Assembly: GCF_014138285.1 (NCBI RefSeq)
Contig: NZ_JACGXN010000002.1
Span: 434,001-498,000, forward strand
Direction of reading: 5' to 3'
Source of the DNA: Phyllobacterium myrsinacearum
GTDB taxonomy: Bacteria > Pseudomonadota > Alphaproteobacteria > Rhizobiales > Rhizobiaceae
DNA length: 64,000 nucleotides
The first letter of the stretch is position 1, and every line of letters begins with the position of its first letter. Position numbers and translations under genes: made by a program. The notes under the pieces are model-generated. The model did not search any database. It worked only from the letters and a program-made list of their open reading frames with translations, and was not told the DNA's origin. Positions 1 through 12,305 of the stretch are shown piece after piece.

Positions 1-1
1 G

Positions 2-1696
2 TATGTACCACCCCGCGCGCAGCGCCTGGCATGGCTGACGGGCTTCACCGGTTCTGCCGGCGTTGTGCTCGTCCTCAGGAACAACGCACATCTGTTTGTC
101 GACGGCCGCTACACGCTGCAGGCCGCCGAACAGACCGACCCGGCGGTGTTCACGGTGGAAAGCCTGGTGGAAACCCCTCCGCCAGTCTGGCTGCGCAACA
201 GTGGCCGCAAACTCACCATCGGCTTCGATCCCTGGCTGCACACCATTGCCGAAACAAAGGCATTGCGCGAAGCGCTTGAAGCCAATGGCGGCACCCTCGT
301 TGCGGTCAAGGACAATCTTGTGGATCTGGTCTGGGAAGACCAGCCTGCTCCGCCACTGGAAGCCGTGACGATCCAGCCGGAAAAATATGCCGGGAAACTC
401 GCCAGCGACAAGCTGAAGGAACTGGCTGAAGCGGTGGAAAAGGCAAAGGCCGACGCAACCGTGCTGACAGACCCCTCCTCAATCGCATGGGCATTCAACA
501 TTCGCGGCAATGACGTCAGCAACACGCCCCTGCCTCTCGCCTTTGCCATTATCCCTGTTTCGGGCGAGCCGCTGCTCTTCATCGACAAGCGCAAGCTGCC
601 CATCGAGACGGAAGCCTATCTGACACAACTCACCACGCTCCGCCCGCCATCAGCCCTTGAAGCCGATGTCGCCAACCTCGGCGCACAAGGCAAAGTGGTG
701 ATGCTCGATCCGGCGCTTGCAGCCGAAAAACTGCGGCTCGTGGTTGAACATGCCGGTGGCAGGGTCGTCGAGGGCACGGATCCCGCCCGCCTGCCCCGCG
801 CGCTCAAAAACGCAGCTGAGCTTGCAGGCGCACGCAAATCCCACGAACGCGATGGCGTTGCCATGGTCTCCTTCCTGGCATGGGTCGACGCGCAGACACC
901 CGGCACGATCGACGAGATCGACGCGGCGAAGAAGCTGGAGGAAACCCGCCGCACCGTGGCCGAAGGTTTCCAGATGCCGCTCGAAAACCTTTCGTTCGAC
1001 AGCATTTCGGGCGCTGGCCCCAATGGCGCTTTTGCCCATTACCGGGTCAACACCCAGTCAAACCGCAAATTGCAGGAGGGCGAGCTCTATCTCATCGACA
1101 GTGGCGGCCAGTACCGCGACGGCACGACCGATATCACCCGCACCCTGCCCGTGGGCAAGCCGACGGACGACATGAAGCGCAAGTTCACGCTGGTGCTCAA
1201 AGGCGTGATCGCCATCACCACGGCGCGGTTCCCCAAGGGTACGCGCGGCATGGATATCGATGTGCTCGCCCGTATAGCCCTGTGGAAACAGGGCTACGAT
1301 TACGGCCACGGCACCGGCCATGGTGTCGGCTCGTTCCTGTCGGTGCATGAGGGGCCGCAGAGCATCTCCAAGCGCGGCATGCACGAACTGCTGCCGGGCA
1401 TGATCCTGTCCAACGAACCGGGCTACTACAAGCCCGGCGGCTATGGCATCCGCACGGAAAACCTGCTCATTGTCACGGAACCTGTTGTGCCCGAGGGCGG
1501 CGATATCCCGATGATGGGTTTTGAGACGATCACGTTCTGCCCGATCGACAGGCGGCTGATTGATACCAGTCTGCTTATCCGGGAAGAGCTGGTGTGGCTC
1601 GATTCCTATCACGCGAAGGTGCGGGAGACCTTGCTGCCGCACACCAGCGCAGCTGACCGCGACTGGCTGATCAAGGCGACCGAACCGCTCGGATAG
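2..1696 (+). CDS. pepP: Xaa-Pro aminopeptidase (M24B family), 5' end outside window
   Basis: This metallopeptidase removes an N-terminal residue that precedes proline. The reading frame is open from base 2 and already encodes the family's N-terminal block (YVPPRAQRLAWLTGFTGSAG), so the true start lies upstream; 564 residues are visible and perhaps 40-50 are missing. Two creatinase-like N-terminal domains precede the pita-bread catalytic domain. Its dinuclear-metal ligands can be read in DSGGQYRDGTTDIT (two Asp), GHGTGHGVGSF (His), NEPGYY (Glu) and RTEN (Glu). A GTG at 65 is an internal codon, not the start. The gene ends one base before the convergent azlD. Family assignment is firm; the symbol is by similarity only. 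Confidence 0.93.
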   Translation, partial: YVPPRAQRLAWLTGFTGSAGVVLVLRNNAHLFVDGRYTLQAAEQTDPAVFTVESLVETPPPVWLRNSGRKLTIGFDPWLHTIAETKALREALEANGGTLVAVKDNLVDLVWEDQPAPPLEAVTIQPEKYAGKLASDKLKELAEAVEKAKADATVLTDPSSIAWAFNIRGNDVSNTPLPLAFAIIPVSGEPLLFIDKRKLPIETEAYLTQLTTLRPPSALEADVANLGAQGKVVMLDPALAAEKLRLVVEHAGGRVVEGTDPARLPRALKNAAELAGARKSHERDGVAMVSFLAWVDAQTPGTIDEIDAAKKLEETRRTVAEGFQMPLENLSFDSISGAGPNGAFAHYRVNTQSNRKLQEGELYLIDSGGQYRDGTTDITRTLPVGKPTDDMKRKFTLVLKGVIAITTARFPKGTRGMDIDVLARIALWKQGYDYGHGTGHGVGSFLSVHEGPQSISKRGMHELLPGMILSNEPGYYKPGGYGIRTENLLIVTEPVVPEGGDIPMMGFETITFCPIDRRLIDTSLLIREELVWLDSYHAKVRETLLPHTSAADRDWLIKATEPLG

Positions 1697-1697
1697 C

Positions 1698-1994
1698 TTA
1701 AACCGGAAGCTGGCGCAGCAGGATGATCATGGCTGCGCCGGCGAGAAACATCGTCAGTGCATTGAACCGCAGGGAAACCAGCCCGGCAAACACCAGCGCG
1801 ATCACTCCGCGCCAGTCCGCTGTGGCGATGGCGGGCGCCACAAGGGTCGTCAAGACAGCAGCGGGTACGGCATTGAGCGCCACTTCCACCCGCGGGTGCA
1901 CATGGTCGAAGCGCGACAGGACGAGATGCCCCCCGATACGAGTGAGAAACGTCAGAACGGCGCCGGCAAGGATGATCCAGAAGATCGTCGACAT
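1698..1994 (-). CDS. azlD: AzlD-family branched-chain amino acid exporter subunit
   Basis: This is a 98-residue, very hydrophobic protein with three to four membrane segments and a conserved TRIGG motif near the N-terminus, which fits the AzlD/YgaH family. In known systems AzlD is the small partner of AzlC and the pair exports branched-chain or related amino acids across the inner membrane. The start codon lies one base after the azlC stop, so the two are surely co-transcribed and probably translationally coupled. Substrate is inferred from the family and not shown by the sequence. Confidence 0.88.
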   Translation of the reverse strand: MSTIFWIILAGAVLTFLTRIGGHLVLSRFDHVHPRVEVALNAVPAAVLTTLVAPAIATADWRGVIALVFAGLVSLRFNALTMFLAGAAMIILLRQLPV

Positions 1995-1995
1995 C

Positions 1996-2742
1996 TCAAT
2001 TCTCTCCCGCAGCTTTTTCAGGTTTCGTCACGATCACCGCAGTCAGGATACCGGCGAGAGCGCCGATGCTGACATGCCATGGCGAACCAATGGTCTTGGC
2101 CGCGACAATCGATGCGATCCCGCTGGCAATGACGATGGGTGCCCAGTTGGAGCGTTTGCGGAACCCCATCACCAATCCCAGGAAATAGATCGGCAGCAGC
2201 ATATCAATACCGAGCGCGTGCGGATCCTTGATCAGATTACCAAAAAGACCGCCAATCCACGCTTCCACGACCCACATCACATAGATCGGCGTCGCAACAC
2301 CAAGATACCACGCGAAGGTGACCCGGACGCCAGATTCCGCCCGCTTCTCTGTCTCCGCATATTGCGGATCAGTCAGCAGAAAATAGCTCAGCAAAGCCTG
2401 CGGTATGGTGAAATGGCCAATACGGCGGCCGACGGCCGCTGAGTACAGTACATGGCGGAAATTGACCGCGAAGATGGAAAAGACGATCAGCCACGCCGGA
2501 ATATTATGGCCGAACAACTCGATGCCGACCATCTGGCTCGCACCGCCGAAGATGGCCGCACTCATCAGCACCGCTTCGAACACGGTGAAACCATTATCGA
2601 TCGCCAAAGCGCCGAACAGCAGACCGAAAGGCGCCGAGGCAATCATCACAGGAAGGCCGCGGCGGAATCCTTGCCAGAATTCCACGCCAAAGCCCGCCTG
2701 CCGCGCGACGGCAGTGTTATCTTGATATGTTTGTTCGCTCAT
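1996..2742 (-). CDS. azlC: AzlC-family branched-chain amino acid exporter subunit
   Basis: A 248-residue membrane protein with the family signature GFRRGLPVMIASAPFGLLFG near residue 25 and an MSAAIFGGASQ motif after it, typical of AzlC/YgaZ. About five to seven membrane helices are visible. It forms the large subunit of an inner-membrane amino-acid exporter with the adjacent AzlD. It is the first gene of a two-gene operon transcribed away from the cupin gene at 2886; the 143 bp between the two divergent starts must hold both promoters. No obvious operator palindrome was found there. Confidence 0.9.
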   Translation of the reverse strand: MSEQTYQDNTAVARQAGFGVEFWQGFRRGLPVMIASAPFGLLFGALAIDNGFTVFEAVLMSAAIFGGASQMVGIELFGHNIPAWLIVFSIFAVNFRHVLYSAAVGRRIGHFTIPQALLSYFLLTDPQYAETEKRAESGVRVTFAWYLGVATPIYVMWVVEAWIGGLFGNLIKDPHALGIDMLLPIYFLGLVMGFRKRSNWAPIVIASGIASIVAAKTIGSPWHVSIGALAGILTAVIVTKPEKAAGEN

Positions 2743-2885
2743 GATGAGGCTGGTCTAAGGCAGGTTGGCCAGCCTGTCACGTGAGAATTGTTGATCGCTA
2801 TCATCAATGTTGTTGCAATGTCCGGCGCTTGTCAGGAGCGTGGCGCCGAGCGTAGGCTCATGCAAAGTCTATCGGGAGGAGACGC

Positions 2886-3230
2886 ATGGCACACATCATC
2901 AACCGCAAGGACTGGGCCGAAGATACCGAACTGTGGAAGGGCGAATTCACCGGTAGGTCCTGCGGCACCAATGTTTCGGTGATCTTCTACAGCACGCACA
3001 AGATTGGGGGCGGTCCGGATCTGCATACGCATCCCTACCCCGAAACTTTCATCATCCGTTCCGGCAACGCCCGCTTCACTGTGGGTGACGAGGTGATCGA
3101 TGCACATGCGGGGCAAATCGTCATCGCCCCTGCCAATACGCCGCATAAATTCAAGAACCTTGGTCCCGATCTTCTTGAGACCATTGATATTCACGCCAAT
3201 GATGTCTTCATAACAGAATGGCTTGAGTAG
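2886..3230 (+). CDS. Small single-domain cupin protein
   Basis: A 114-residue protein that is essentially one cupin barrel. The metal-binding set of the first cupin motif is visible as His47, His49 and Glu53, with His87 from the second motif (PANTPHKF), so it should bind a divalent metal. A strong ribosome-binding site (GGGAGGA) lies just ahead of the ATG. Small cupins of this type have varied roles (dioxygenase, isomerase, sensor), and neither sequence nor neighbours tell which. It is transcribed divergently from azlCD and ends facing the heme receptor gene. Confidence 0.8.
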   Translation: MAHIINRKDWAEDTELWKGEFTGRSCGTNVSVIFYSTHKIGGGPDLHTHPYPETFIIRSGNARFTVGDEVIDAHAGQIVIAPANTPHKFKNLGPDLLETIDIHANDVFITEWLE

Positions 3231-3248
3231 CATCACCGCGCAAAAGAA

Positions 3249-3281
3249 ATGCCACCGGGCGAGGTCGGCGCCCGGTGGCAT
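3249..3281 (-). terminator. Intrinsic terminator of the heme receptor gene
   Basis: A perfect 13-bp stem (atgccaccgggcg / cgcccggtggcat) with a 7-base loop. On the minus strand it is followed by TTCTTTT, so it should terminate the receptor gene whose stop is 20 bases upstream. It may also stop the converging cupin transcript. Confidence 0.8.
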
Positions 3282-3300
3282 CAGACCGACAGAAGCTGGC

Positions 3301-5571
3301 TTAGAACTTCTGGGTCAGGGAAATGCGGAAGCTGCGTCCGATCTCAGCATAACGGTCACTCGCCGCAAGGTTGATGCTGTTGGGAACATCCGTCGCCGTC
3401 CAGTACTTCTTGTCAAAGACGTTGAACACACCGCCCTGGATCTTCATGCCCTTGGCAAACTTCGGTTCCCAATAGGCAGTTGTATCGACGATGCCATAGC
3501 CTGGCGCAACGAAACCGCCGGTACTGACCTTGTCACGTGCAGCTGCCATGGTGAGGGAAACATCGGCACCCCAGCTGTCTGCGTTATAGCCCAGTCCGAC
3601 AATCGCGCGGATCGGAGGAATGGAGTTCAGATACTCGTCGGTTTCGGTGTTCTTGCCTTCTGACCAGGCAACCGATGCCCAGGTAACCCATTTCTCTGCG
3701 AAATTGACGTGGCCGCTGATCTCAGCACCATAAATCTGCACACGGTCGAGATTGGCGTAGCCAGTGATACCACCAACCGGGTATTCACCGCCCGGAGGCG
3801 CAATCGTCACAGTATCGATGAAGTTGCGATAGTAATTGTTGAACACACTCGCCGACAACCCGTACTTCGCATTCTCGAACTTGGTGCCGATTTCGAAACC
3901 ATTACTGGTTTCCGATTTCAAGTCTGGATTGCCGACACTGGCATAGGAGCCAGGAGCACCGTAGTTCTGGAACAGTTCCTGCGCAGACGGCGCACGGAAC
4001 CCCTGGGCCCATTGTGCGTAGAAATCGAGATCACTGGTTGCGTGGTAAGTCGCACGCAGCTTCGGCGTAAAGCGCGAGTCACTGTTGGAGCCCGGCAGCG
4101 TGCCATCATAGTTCGGACCGCGTTCATAGGCCGCCGTCGACTGCGGACTATGCTCGTACCAGTCGAAACGGCCACCGGGCGTCAGGGTCAGACGGCCATT
4201 GAACAGTTCGATATCGTCTTCGGCGTAGATGCCAAATCCTGTAGACTGAACATCAGGCATATCGGAGCTGTTGGCGTGCAGCATCCGGCACGTCTGCGGG
4301 CCCATGGGTTGCCCTATCTTCGTCCAGTCGACATTGGGGCAGTTATCGACGCCGGCAGCGTATTGATGCCAGTCCTGCCGGTAAATTTCGGCACCAATGC
4401 GGAACTTGTGCTTGATGTTGCCGATCTCGGCTTCCTTGATCACGTAACCGCTGAAGCCATAGGCGTCGAGGTTCAGCTCATTGTCGCGTTTGTACACGCC
4501 AGAGGGGAAGCCATAGCGGAATGGGTCGCCGCGGATCGCCCGCGCGCGGGCGTCCGGCACGCGGATCGCATCAGTGGTGTTGTTAAGGGTCTGCTGGGTC
4601 CAATAGACGGTGGCGTGCGCCTCATCCAGCCAGCCGCCTTTTTCCGGAGCAATATAATCGTAGCTGCCGGAAATACGTTTGCGATCGTAATTCTCGCCGG
4701 ATTTGAAGCTGCCCGGTACATAGGCAGATGTCGTACCGACCATGTTGTCGTAATCGGTATCGCGTTTGAAAATCTCGCCCGTCAGGCCGAAGCGGTGCCC
4801 GCCCTCGACATTCTGATAGAGTTTCACCAGCACATTGCCCTGATCATAGTCGAGCGGGTTCTGTTCTGTTCGCGCAGCGCCATAGCCGCCAACATCGCCG
4901 GGAATATCTTTCTCATGCCCCTGGCGATATCCGCCCTGCACCAAAAATTCCGTATTACCGGCACGGGCTGCAACCGCCGCGTTTGTACGCCAGCTGCTGT
5001 CGCCGCTGTCATAGCTGCCCTTCGTCAGAACACCCCAATTGCGCCCTTCGCCAATCACATCCGAGGGATCAAGCGTTCTCAGCTGAATGACACCGCCCAA
5101 TGCACCCGAGCCATAGCGGCTCGAATCTGCACCCTTGGTGATATCGATCTTTGAAAGCCCATCGAAGTCAAAACCATCAAGCCCGCCCTGCATACCGCGC
5201 GGATCGGCTAGCCAAGGCACACGGATGCCATCGATGATCGTCAGAACACGGTTCTGATCCAGACCGCGAAGATTAATGCTTTTCGAGGCGGAATTGAAGT
5301 TCACGCCAGCATCGACTCGGCGCCCGAGATCCTGAAAATTATCGACCATCCGTTTTTGGATGGTTTCCCGGTCAGTCGTCGTCGTCAGCGGCGTCGCCTC
5401 CGTACCGCTCTGATTTCTTTTGAGAACAATCGGTGCGAGCTCGATATTCTCACCCGATGCAGGTGCAGGTGCCGTCTGCGCGAATGCAGCACCCGTACCT
5501 AACCCGACAACCAACAAAGTACCGGCGCTACCACACAACAGGCGCGCAAGCAGATTCCGTGCCAAAACCAT
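3301..5571 (-). CDS. TonB-dependent heme/hemoglobin-type outer-membrane receptor
   Basis: This outer-membrane beta-barrel receptor imports heme or heme-protein iron using energy from TonB. A cleavable signal peptide (hydrophobic stretch ending AFAQ), a plug domain with SKSINLRGLDQNRVLTIIDG and KGADSSRYGSGALGGVI, and a barrel ending in the typical C-terminal aromatic FRISLTQKF are visible. Length (756 residues) and plug sequence resemble the heme receptors of rhizobia and Brucella (BhuA/ShmR type). The ATG at 5571 is preferred over the upstream TTG at 5580 because the GGGGG ribosome site is 10 bases before it. A TGA-N9-TCA iron box lies about 130 bp upstream. Substrate is inferred from family only. 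Confidence 0.88.
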   Translation of the reverse strand: MVLARNLLARLLCGSAGTLLVVGLGTGAAFAQTAPAPASGENIELAPIVLKRNQSGTEATPLTTTTDRETIQKRMVDNFQDLGRRVDAGVNFNSASKSINLRGLDQNRVLTIIDGIRVPWLADPRGMQGGLDGFDFDGLSKIDITKGADSSRYGSGALGGVIQLRTLDPSDVIGEGRNWGVLTKGSYDSGDSSWRTNAAVAARAGNTEFLVQGGYRQGHEKDIPGDVGGYGAARTEQNPLDYDQGNVLVKLYQNVEGGHRFGLTGEIFKRDTDYDNMVGTTSAYVPGSFKSGENYDRKRISGSYDYIAPEKGGWLDEAHATVYWTQQTLNNTTDAIRVPDARARAIRGDPFRYGFPSGVYKRDNELNLDAYGFSGYVIKEAEIGNIKHKFRIGAEIYRQDWHQYAAGVDNCPNVDWTKIGQPMGPQTCRMLHANSSDMPDVQSTGFGIYAEDDIELFNGRLTLTPGGRFDWYEHSPQSTAAYERGPNYDGTLPGSNSDSRFTPKLRATYHATSDLDFYAQWAQGFRAPSAQELFQNYGAPGSYASVGNPDLKSETSNGFEIGTKFENAKYGLSASVFNNYYRNFIDTVTIAPPGGEYPVGGITGYANLDRVQIYGAEISGHVNFAEKWVTWASVAWSEGKNTETDEYLNSIPPIRAIVGLGYNADSWGADVSLTMAAARDKVSTGGFVAPGYGIVDTTAYWEPKFAKGMKIQGGVFNVFDKKYWTATDVPNSINLAASDRYAEIGRSFRISLTQKF

Positions 5572-5700
5572 ATCCAACAAACCCCCGAGAGAATGCTTGG
5601 CTGGCTTAACGGGCAGCGTGTTTTACACACCGCGTTGATGGCTTGCTGAGCGAATTATCCTGCGTGTATTCACGCTGTACATTTGTTCAGTACAAAAACA

Positions 5701-5715
5701 TGACTATAAAAGTCA
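5701..5715. promoter_or_regulatory. Candidate RirA iron-responsive (IRO) box
   Basis: The sequence tgactataaaagtca fits the TGA-N9-TCA consensus of the IRO motif bound by the iron-sulfur regulator RirA in rhizobia. It also has extended dyad symmetry (TGAC-N7-GTCA). It lies about 130 bp upstream of the heme receptor start, overlapping a possible -35 (TTGACT on the minus strand). A second imperfect dyad (gtacatttgttcagtac) follows at about 5677-5693. A receptor for iron uptake is an expected target, but binding is inferred. Confidence 0.55.
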
Positions 5716-5820
5716 ATATTAATGAGGCGGATTATTTCCGGGCGTTTTATTGACTGGAACAGTGTTGCCGCGACGACACGTTCCGTAGCGGAAGGCAAGC
5801 CGCAGCCCATTGAAATATCG

Positions 5821-8762
<2,942 letters not shown>

Positions 8763-8802
8763 TCAGCTCCTGCCATGAGCCTTTCTGCATCACGATAGTG
8801 CG

Positions 8803-8930
8803 TGGTTCGTGGTTCGACAAGCTCACCATGAGGGAGAGTGAGGATTGCAGGGAGTTCTATTCTGCAACGGTGGTGAATTATCTTGCAGCCCACTCTTTCC
8901 CTCATGGTGAGCTTGTCGAACCACGAACCA
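8803..8930. repeat. Dispersed palindromic repeat, two-armed copy
   Basis: Two inverted arms of about 38-40 bp (8803-8840 and 8891-8930) both carry the core ggttcgacaagctcaccat / atggtgagcttgtcgaacc. They flank about 50 bp of unrelated sequence. The same core occurs at 14248-14273 and 35232-35300 in this window. It sits in the gap between the ligA start and the recN stop; the rest of that 280-bp gap shows nothing recognisable beyond space for a ligA promoter. Confidence 0.85.
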
Positions 8931-8946
8931 TCCATGTGCAGCCTGC

Positions 8947-10626
8947 TCAGGACGCAGCAGCGCTGTTCTCGCGCAGAAGACGCACGGCAGCGGCGCGCGC
9001 CTCGTCCGTCACGCTGGCACCGGCCAGCATGCGGGCAATTTCTTCCTGCCGGTCGCCGGTTTCCATGGCACGGATGGATGTGGCAACGCGGTCATTGCCC
9101 GTGGCGGATTTGGCAATCAGAAAATGCGTTTGGGCCCGCGCCGCGACCTGCGGTGCGTGCGTGACCGATAGCACCTGCACCCTATCCGACAGGCGGCGCA
9201 AACGCTGGCCAATGGCGTCAGCCACCGCACCGCCGACCCCCGTATCGATCTCGTCGAAAACCAGCGTCGGCGCAGAACCCCGGTCAGCCAGAGCCACTTT
9301 CAACGCCAGCAGAAAGCGGGACAGCTCGCCGCCCGAAGCGACTTTCATCATTGGTCCTGCACGGGTGCCAGGATTGGTCCGCACCCAGTATTCGACGGTA
9401 TCAATACCCTCGGGCAGGCGGTTTTCCGGATTTACCGACATCTCAACGATGAATTCAGCCCGCTCCAGTTTCAATGCCGGAAGCTCGGCCATGACAGCAG
9501 CCTTGAGGTGATCGGCAGTTTCATGCCGTTCCTTCGACAGGCTCAATGCTGCTTCGTCATAGGCGGCTCGCGCCGCGACAGCTTCTTTTTCAAGCGTGGC
9601 AAGCCGCTCCGCACCCGCATCGATATCCGCCAGATCGGCGTCCATTTTGTCGCGCAGGCCGGCCAGATCATCCACCGGCACTGAATATTTGCGCGCGGCG
9701 CCGCGCAGGGCGAAAAGCCGTTCTTCCGTCTGCTCGAGAATGCGTGGATCAAAATCAATAGCGCGGATCGCCTGTTCGATACCATTCTGCGCTTCGGCAA
9801 GCGCATTGAGTGCCTCGTCAATCGCCTTGACCACCGGCTCCAGCAATTGCGGCGCTTCCGGCACCTTGCGCTCCAGCCGCCGCACAAGGCTCGCCAGTGA
9901 CGGGACCGGGGAACCGGACCCCGACAACGCTTCATTGGCATCGTTCACATCGCCGGCGATCTTTTCAGACCGCATCATCTCGGTGCGCTTGGTCGCCAGC
10001 GCCTCTTCTTCCTGCGGCTCCGGATCAAGCTTTGAAAGTTCGTCAACGGAAGCACGCAGATAATCGGCCTCACGGGCTGCCGCCTCAACCTTGGCGCGAT
10101 GCCGCACCAGTGTGTTCTCGGCGTCCCGCCATGTCTTGTGCAAGAAGCGAACGGTTGCGGCCTTCGTTTCCAGCGAACCGAAAGCGTCGAGCAACGAACG
10201 GTGGATATCGATATCAATCAGCGCGCGATCATCGTGCTGGCCATGAATTTCGACCAACCGGCGGCCAAGCTCTTTCAACAAGGTTACGCTTGCGGCCTGA
10301 TCATTGATGAAAACGCGGCTGCGTCCATCGGACGTCTGAACGCGGCGCAGGATAATATCGCCGTCATCGCTGATATCGTTGTCGCGCAGGAGCTGCCGCG
10401 CCGGATGAGCGCCAGCCACGTCGAACACGGCGGTCACCTGCCCCTGCTCCGCGCCGTGGCGCACAAGCGAGGCATCGCCGCGTGCCCCAAGGGCAAGCGA
10501 CAAGGCATCGAGAAGGATGGATTTTCCGGCACCGGTCTCGCCGGTCAGTACCGACAAGCCATCGCGAAACTCAATGTCGAGCCGTTCAATCAGAACAATA
10601 TCGCGGATCGACAGGTGCGAAAGCAT
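8947..10626 (-). CDS. recN: DNA repair ATPase RecN
   Basis: RecN is an SMC-like ATPase acting at double-strand breaks. The Walker A motif GETGAGKS is at residues 29-36, with the RecN-typical RDIVLIERLDIEF strand before it. A long, Glu/Ala-rich coiled coil occupies the middle (residues about 150-360), and the C-terminal head carries the ABC signature SGGELSRFLLALK and Walker B LVFDEIDTGVGG. Length (559) is normal. It follows bamD by 23 bases on the same strand and probably shares its transcript. No LexA box was recognised in front of the pair. Confidence 0.97.
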   Translation of the reverse strand: MLSHLSIRDIVLIERLDIEFRDGLSVLTGETGAGKSILLDALSLALGARGDASLVRHGAEQGQVTAVFDVAGAHPARQLLRDNDISDDGDIILRRVQTSDGRSRVFINDQAASVTLLKELGRRLVEIHGQHDDRALIDIDIHRSLLDAFGSLETKAATVRFLHKTWRDAENTLVRHRAKVEAAAREADYLRASVDELSKLDPEPQEEEALATKRTEMMRSEKIAGDVNDANEALSGSGSPVPSLASLVRRLERKVPEAPQLLEPVVKAIDEALNALAEAQNGIEQAIRAIDFDPRILEQTEERLFALRGAARKYSVPVDDLAGLRDKMDADLADIDAGAERLATLEKEAVAARAAYDEAALSLSKERHETADHLKAAVMAELPALKLERAEFIVEMSVNPENRLPEGIDTVEYWVRTNPGTRAGPMMKVASGGELSRFLLALKVALADRGSAPTLVFDEIDTGVGGAVADAIGQRLRRLSDRVQVLSVTHAPQVAARAQTHFLIAKSATGNDRVATSIRAMETGDRQEEIARMLAGASVTDEARAAAVRLLRENSAAAS

Positions 10627-10649
10627 GAATCGCTCAGGTTAAAAGTCTA

Positions 10650-11537
10650 TTAGGTGCCACTTTTGCCGCCGACAATCGACGCGGCAGCCTTTGACAACCA
10701 TGAACCGGCATTCTGACGCGGCTCAAGACCACCACTTTGCAGCAGCTTGTAGCTGTCCTTGTACCACTGGCTGTCCGGATAGTTCTGGCCAAGCACGGCA
10801 GCGGCTGTCTGAGCTTCACTGGTCAGACCAAGTGCGTAATAGGCTTCCGTCAGACGTGCCAGTGCTTCTTCGATGTGGCGGGTGTTGGAGTACTGCTCGA
10901 CGACACCGCGGAAGCGCTTGATCGAGGCAAGATAGTCCTTGCGTTCAAGATAATAGCGGCCGACCTGCATTTCCTTGCCGGCGAGCTGATCCCGGGCAAA
11001 GCGGATCTTTTCCTTGGAATCGTCAACATATTCCGACTGCGGGAAGCGTTCGACCACTTCATTGAACGCAGCAATGGAGCGGCGTGTCATAGACTGTTCG
11101 CGCGTGACATCCGGAATCTGGCGATAATAGCAAAGGCCGGTGATGTAATAGGCGTAGGCGGCTTCCGGCTGCGTCGGATAAAGTGCGATGTACCGCTTGG
11201 TCATGGCAAGGGAGTCGTCATATTTGCCGGCGCGATAATTCGCGAAAGCACCCATGACGAGCGCCTTGCGGGCAAATTCGGAATAGGGATGCTGGCGGTC
11301 AACCGCATCGAACTTCTTGGCGGCTTCGTCGAGACGCCCGGCATTCAGATTGGCCAGGGCCTGATTGTAGAGCACGTCTGCGGGCTCGATAGTATCGACA
11401 TAGGCCGACAGATCAAGATCGTCATCTTTCGAAGCACAACCTGAGATAGCTGCAATACCAGCAACGGACGCCAGAAGAAGGGCCAAACGGGCCTTGCTGC
11501 CAAACCCTGCACTCATCGACATTCTGCAACTCGCCAT
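10650..11537 (-). CDS. bamD: Outer-membrane assembly lipoprotein BamD
   Basis: BamD (older name ComL) is a lipoprotein subunit of the BAM complex that inserts beta-barrel proteins into the outer membrane. The N-terminus has a signal peptide ending in the lipobox ISGC, so the mature protein starts at the cysteine near residue 34. Five TPR-like repeats follow, including the conserved [19 protein letters not shown] and [11 protein letters not shown] blocks. Three in-frame ATGs (11537, 11522, 11516) precede the signal peptide, and none has a strong ribosome site, so the exact start is uncertain. It heads a bamD-recN unit. Confidence 0.94.
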   Translation of the reverse strand: MASCRMSMSAGFGSKARLALLLASVAGIAAISGCASKDDDLDLSAYVDTIEPADVLYNQALANLNAGRLDEAAKKFDAVDRQHPYSEFARKALVMGAFANYRAGKYDDSLAMTKRYIALYPTQPEAAYAYYITGLCYYRQIPDVTREQSMTRRSIAAFNEVVERFPQSEYVDDSKEKIRFARDQLAGKEMQVGRYYLERKDYLASIKRFRGVVEQYSNTRHIEEALARLTEAYYALGLTSEAQTAAAVLGQNYPDSQWYKDSYKLLQSGGLEPRQNAGSWLSKAAASIVGGKSGT

Positions 11538-11563
11538 TCTGTCTTAGGCCCCATTCAAGAAAT

Positions 11564-11609
11564 TAGAGCATGCGCAAATCGGATATCACGTTTGCGCATC
11601 ATGCTCTAG
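11564..11609. repeat. Short inverted repeat with TAGAGCA ends
   Basis: Inverted arms tagagcatgcgcaaa and tttgcgcatcatgctcta enclose about 12 bp. The outer ends (TAGAGCA/TGCTCTA) match the termini of the longer element at 21856-22131. It lies directly upstream of bamD, in the 200-bp gap that separates bamD from the DUF4865 cassette, and could form a stem-loop in the bamD leader. It may be a decayed or minimal member of the same repeat family. Confidence 0.6.
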
Positions 11610-11739
11610 ATACAGTCAAACTAACCGTTAGTTGGGCGTTCTTAAACCACAAGCCAACAGAATCAGCAATCTTATTGCCATCTAATCGTCCAAATTTGTG
11701 GCGGAGACAAAAATGAGCTGTGAAAAGGAATTATTCCTC

Positions 11740-12303
11740 TCATTTTGGCAGTGACATATGCCCTACCCTGTAAATCCGGGTTGCATCGTTGACGGGTCCC
11801 GGCCCTTCTGCCCCCCACAAACGGAATCGCACAACTGTCCACGAGGTAGGCTCAAAGCCGGTAACGGACGCAACAATATCAGGGTGTTCAATGTCTTCGA
11901 TCGCTCTTTCACTCTCCAGACGCCGTCTGTCGCCGAGTGGTATGCGGGCGTCGACCGGCAGAAACTCGCGGGTGGCAAATACGGCCTGCGCGATATCAGG
12001 CGCAATGCGCGCCTGCCAGACGAACCAGGAGTTCACCTGCGGCCTGCCGAATGCTTCTGATACGGCGGCAAATCCGTCGCCGCCGAGAAAATTGTTCAGG
12101 CCCTGCACCTCTTTCCACAGATAGAATGGCGCATAGGAATTGTCGCTGCTGCGGGTTTCATCCGTACGTCGTGCCGACAGATAGGCCTTGAATTGCAGAT
12201 GCGGATAGTTGTCGAGCAAATGCCCCTTCTCCGCAATCCGCCGGTCAATAATCGCCATGTCGTAATCGGCGGGCAGCGTGAAACTGTACTGCATCGCGAT
12301 CAT
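11740..12303 (-). CDS. DUF4865 family protein
   Basis: A 187-residue soluble protein resembling the DUF4865 family, with conserved blocks YSFTLPADYDM at the N-terminus and SYAPFYLWKEVQGLNNFLGG near the middle. The family's biochemical role is not established. I chose ATG at 12303, only two bases after the upstream cupin stop, rather than the ORF start at 12339, which would overlap the cupin. It is the last gene of the tautomerase-cupin-DUF4865 operon, divergent from a LysR regulator. A role in modifying or sensing a small organic molecule is a guess from context. Confidence 0.75.
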   Translation of the reverse strand: MIAMQYSFTLPADYDMAIIDRRIAEKGHLLDNYPHLQFKAYLSARRTDETRSSDNSYAPFYLWKEVQGLNNFLGGDGFAAVSEAFGRPQVNSWFVWQARIAPDIAQAVFATREFLPVDARIPLGDRRRLESERAIEDIEHPDIVASVTGFEPTSWTVVRFRLWGAEGPGPVNDATRIYRVGHMSLPK

Positions 12304-12305
12304 GA

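Noticed and set aside
3709-5154. A 481-codon plus-strand frame opposite the heme receptor
   Set aside because: It is the antisense shadow of a clear TonB-dependent receptor; it shows no known domain and no ribosome site.
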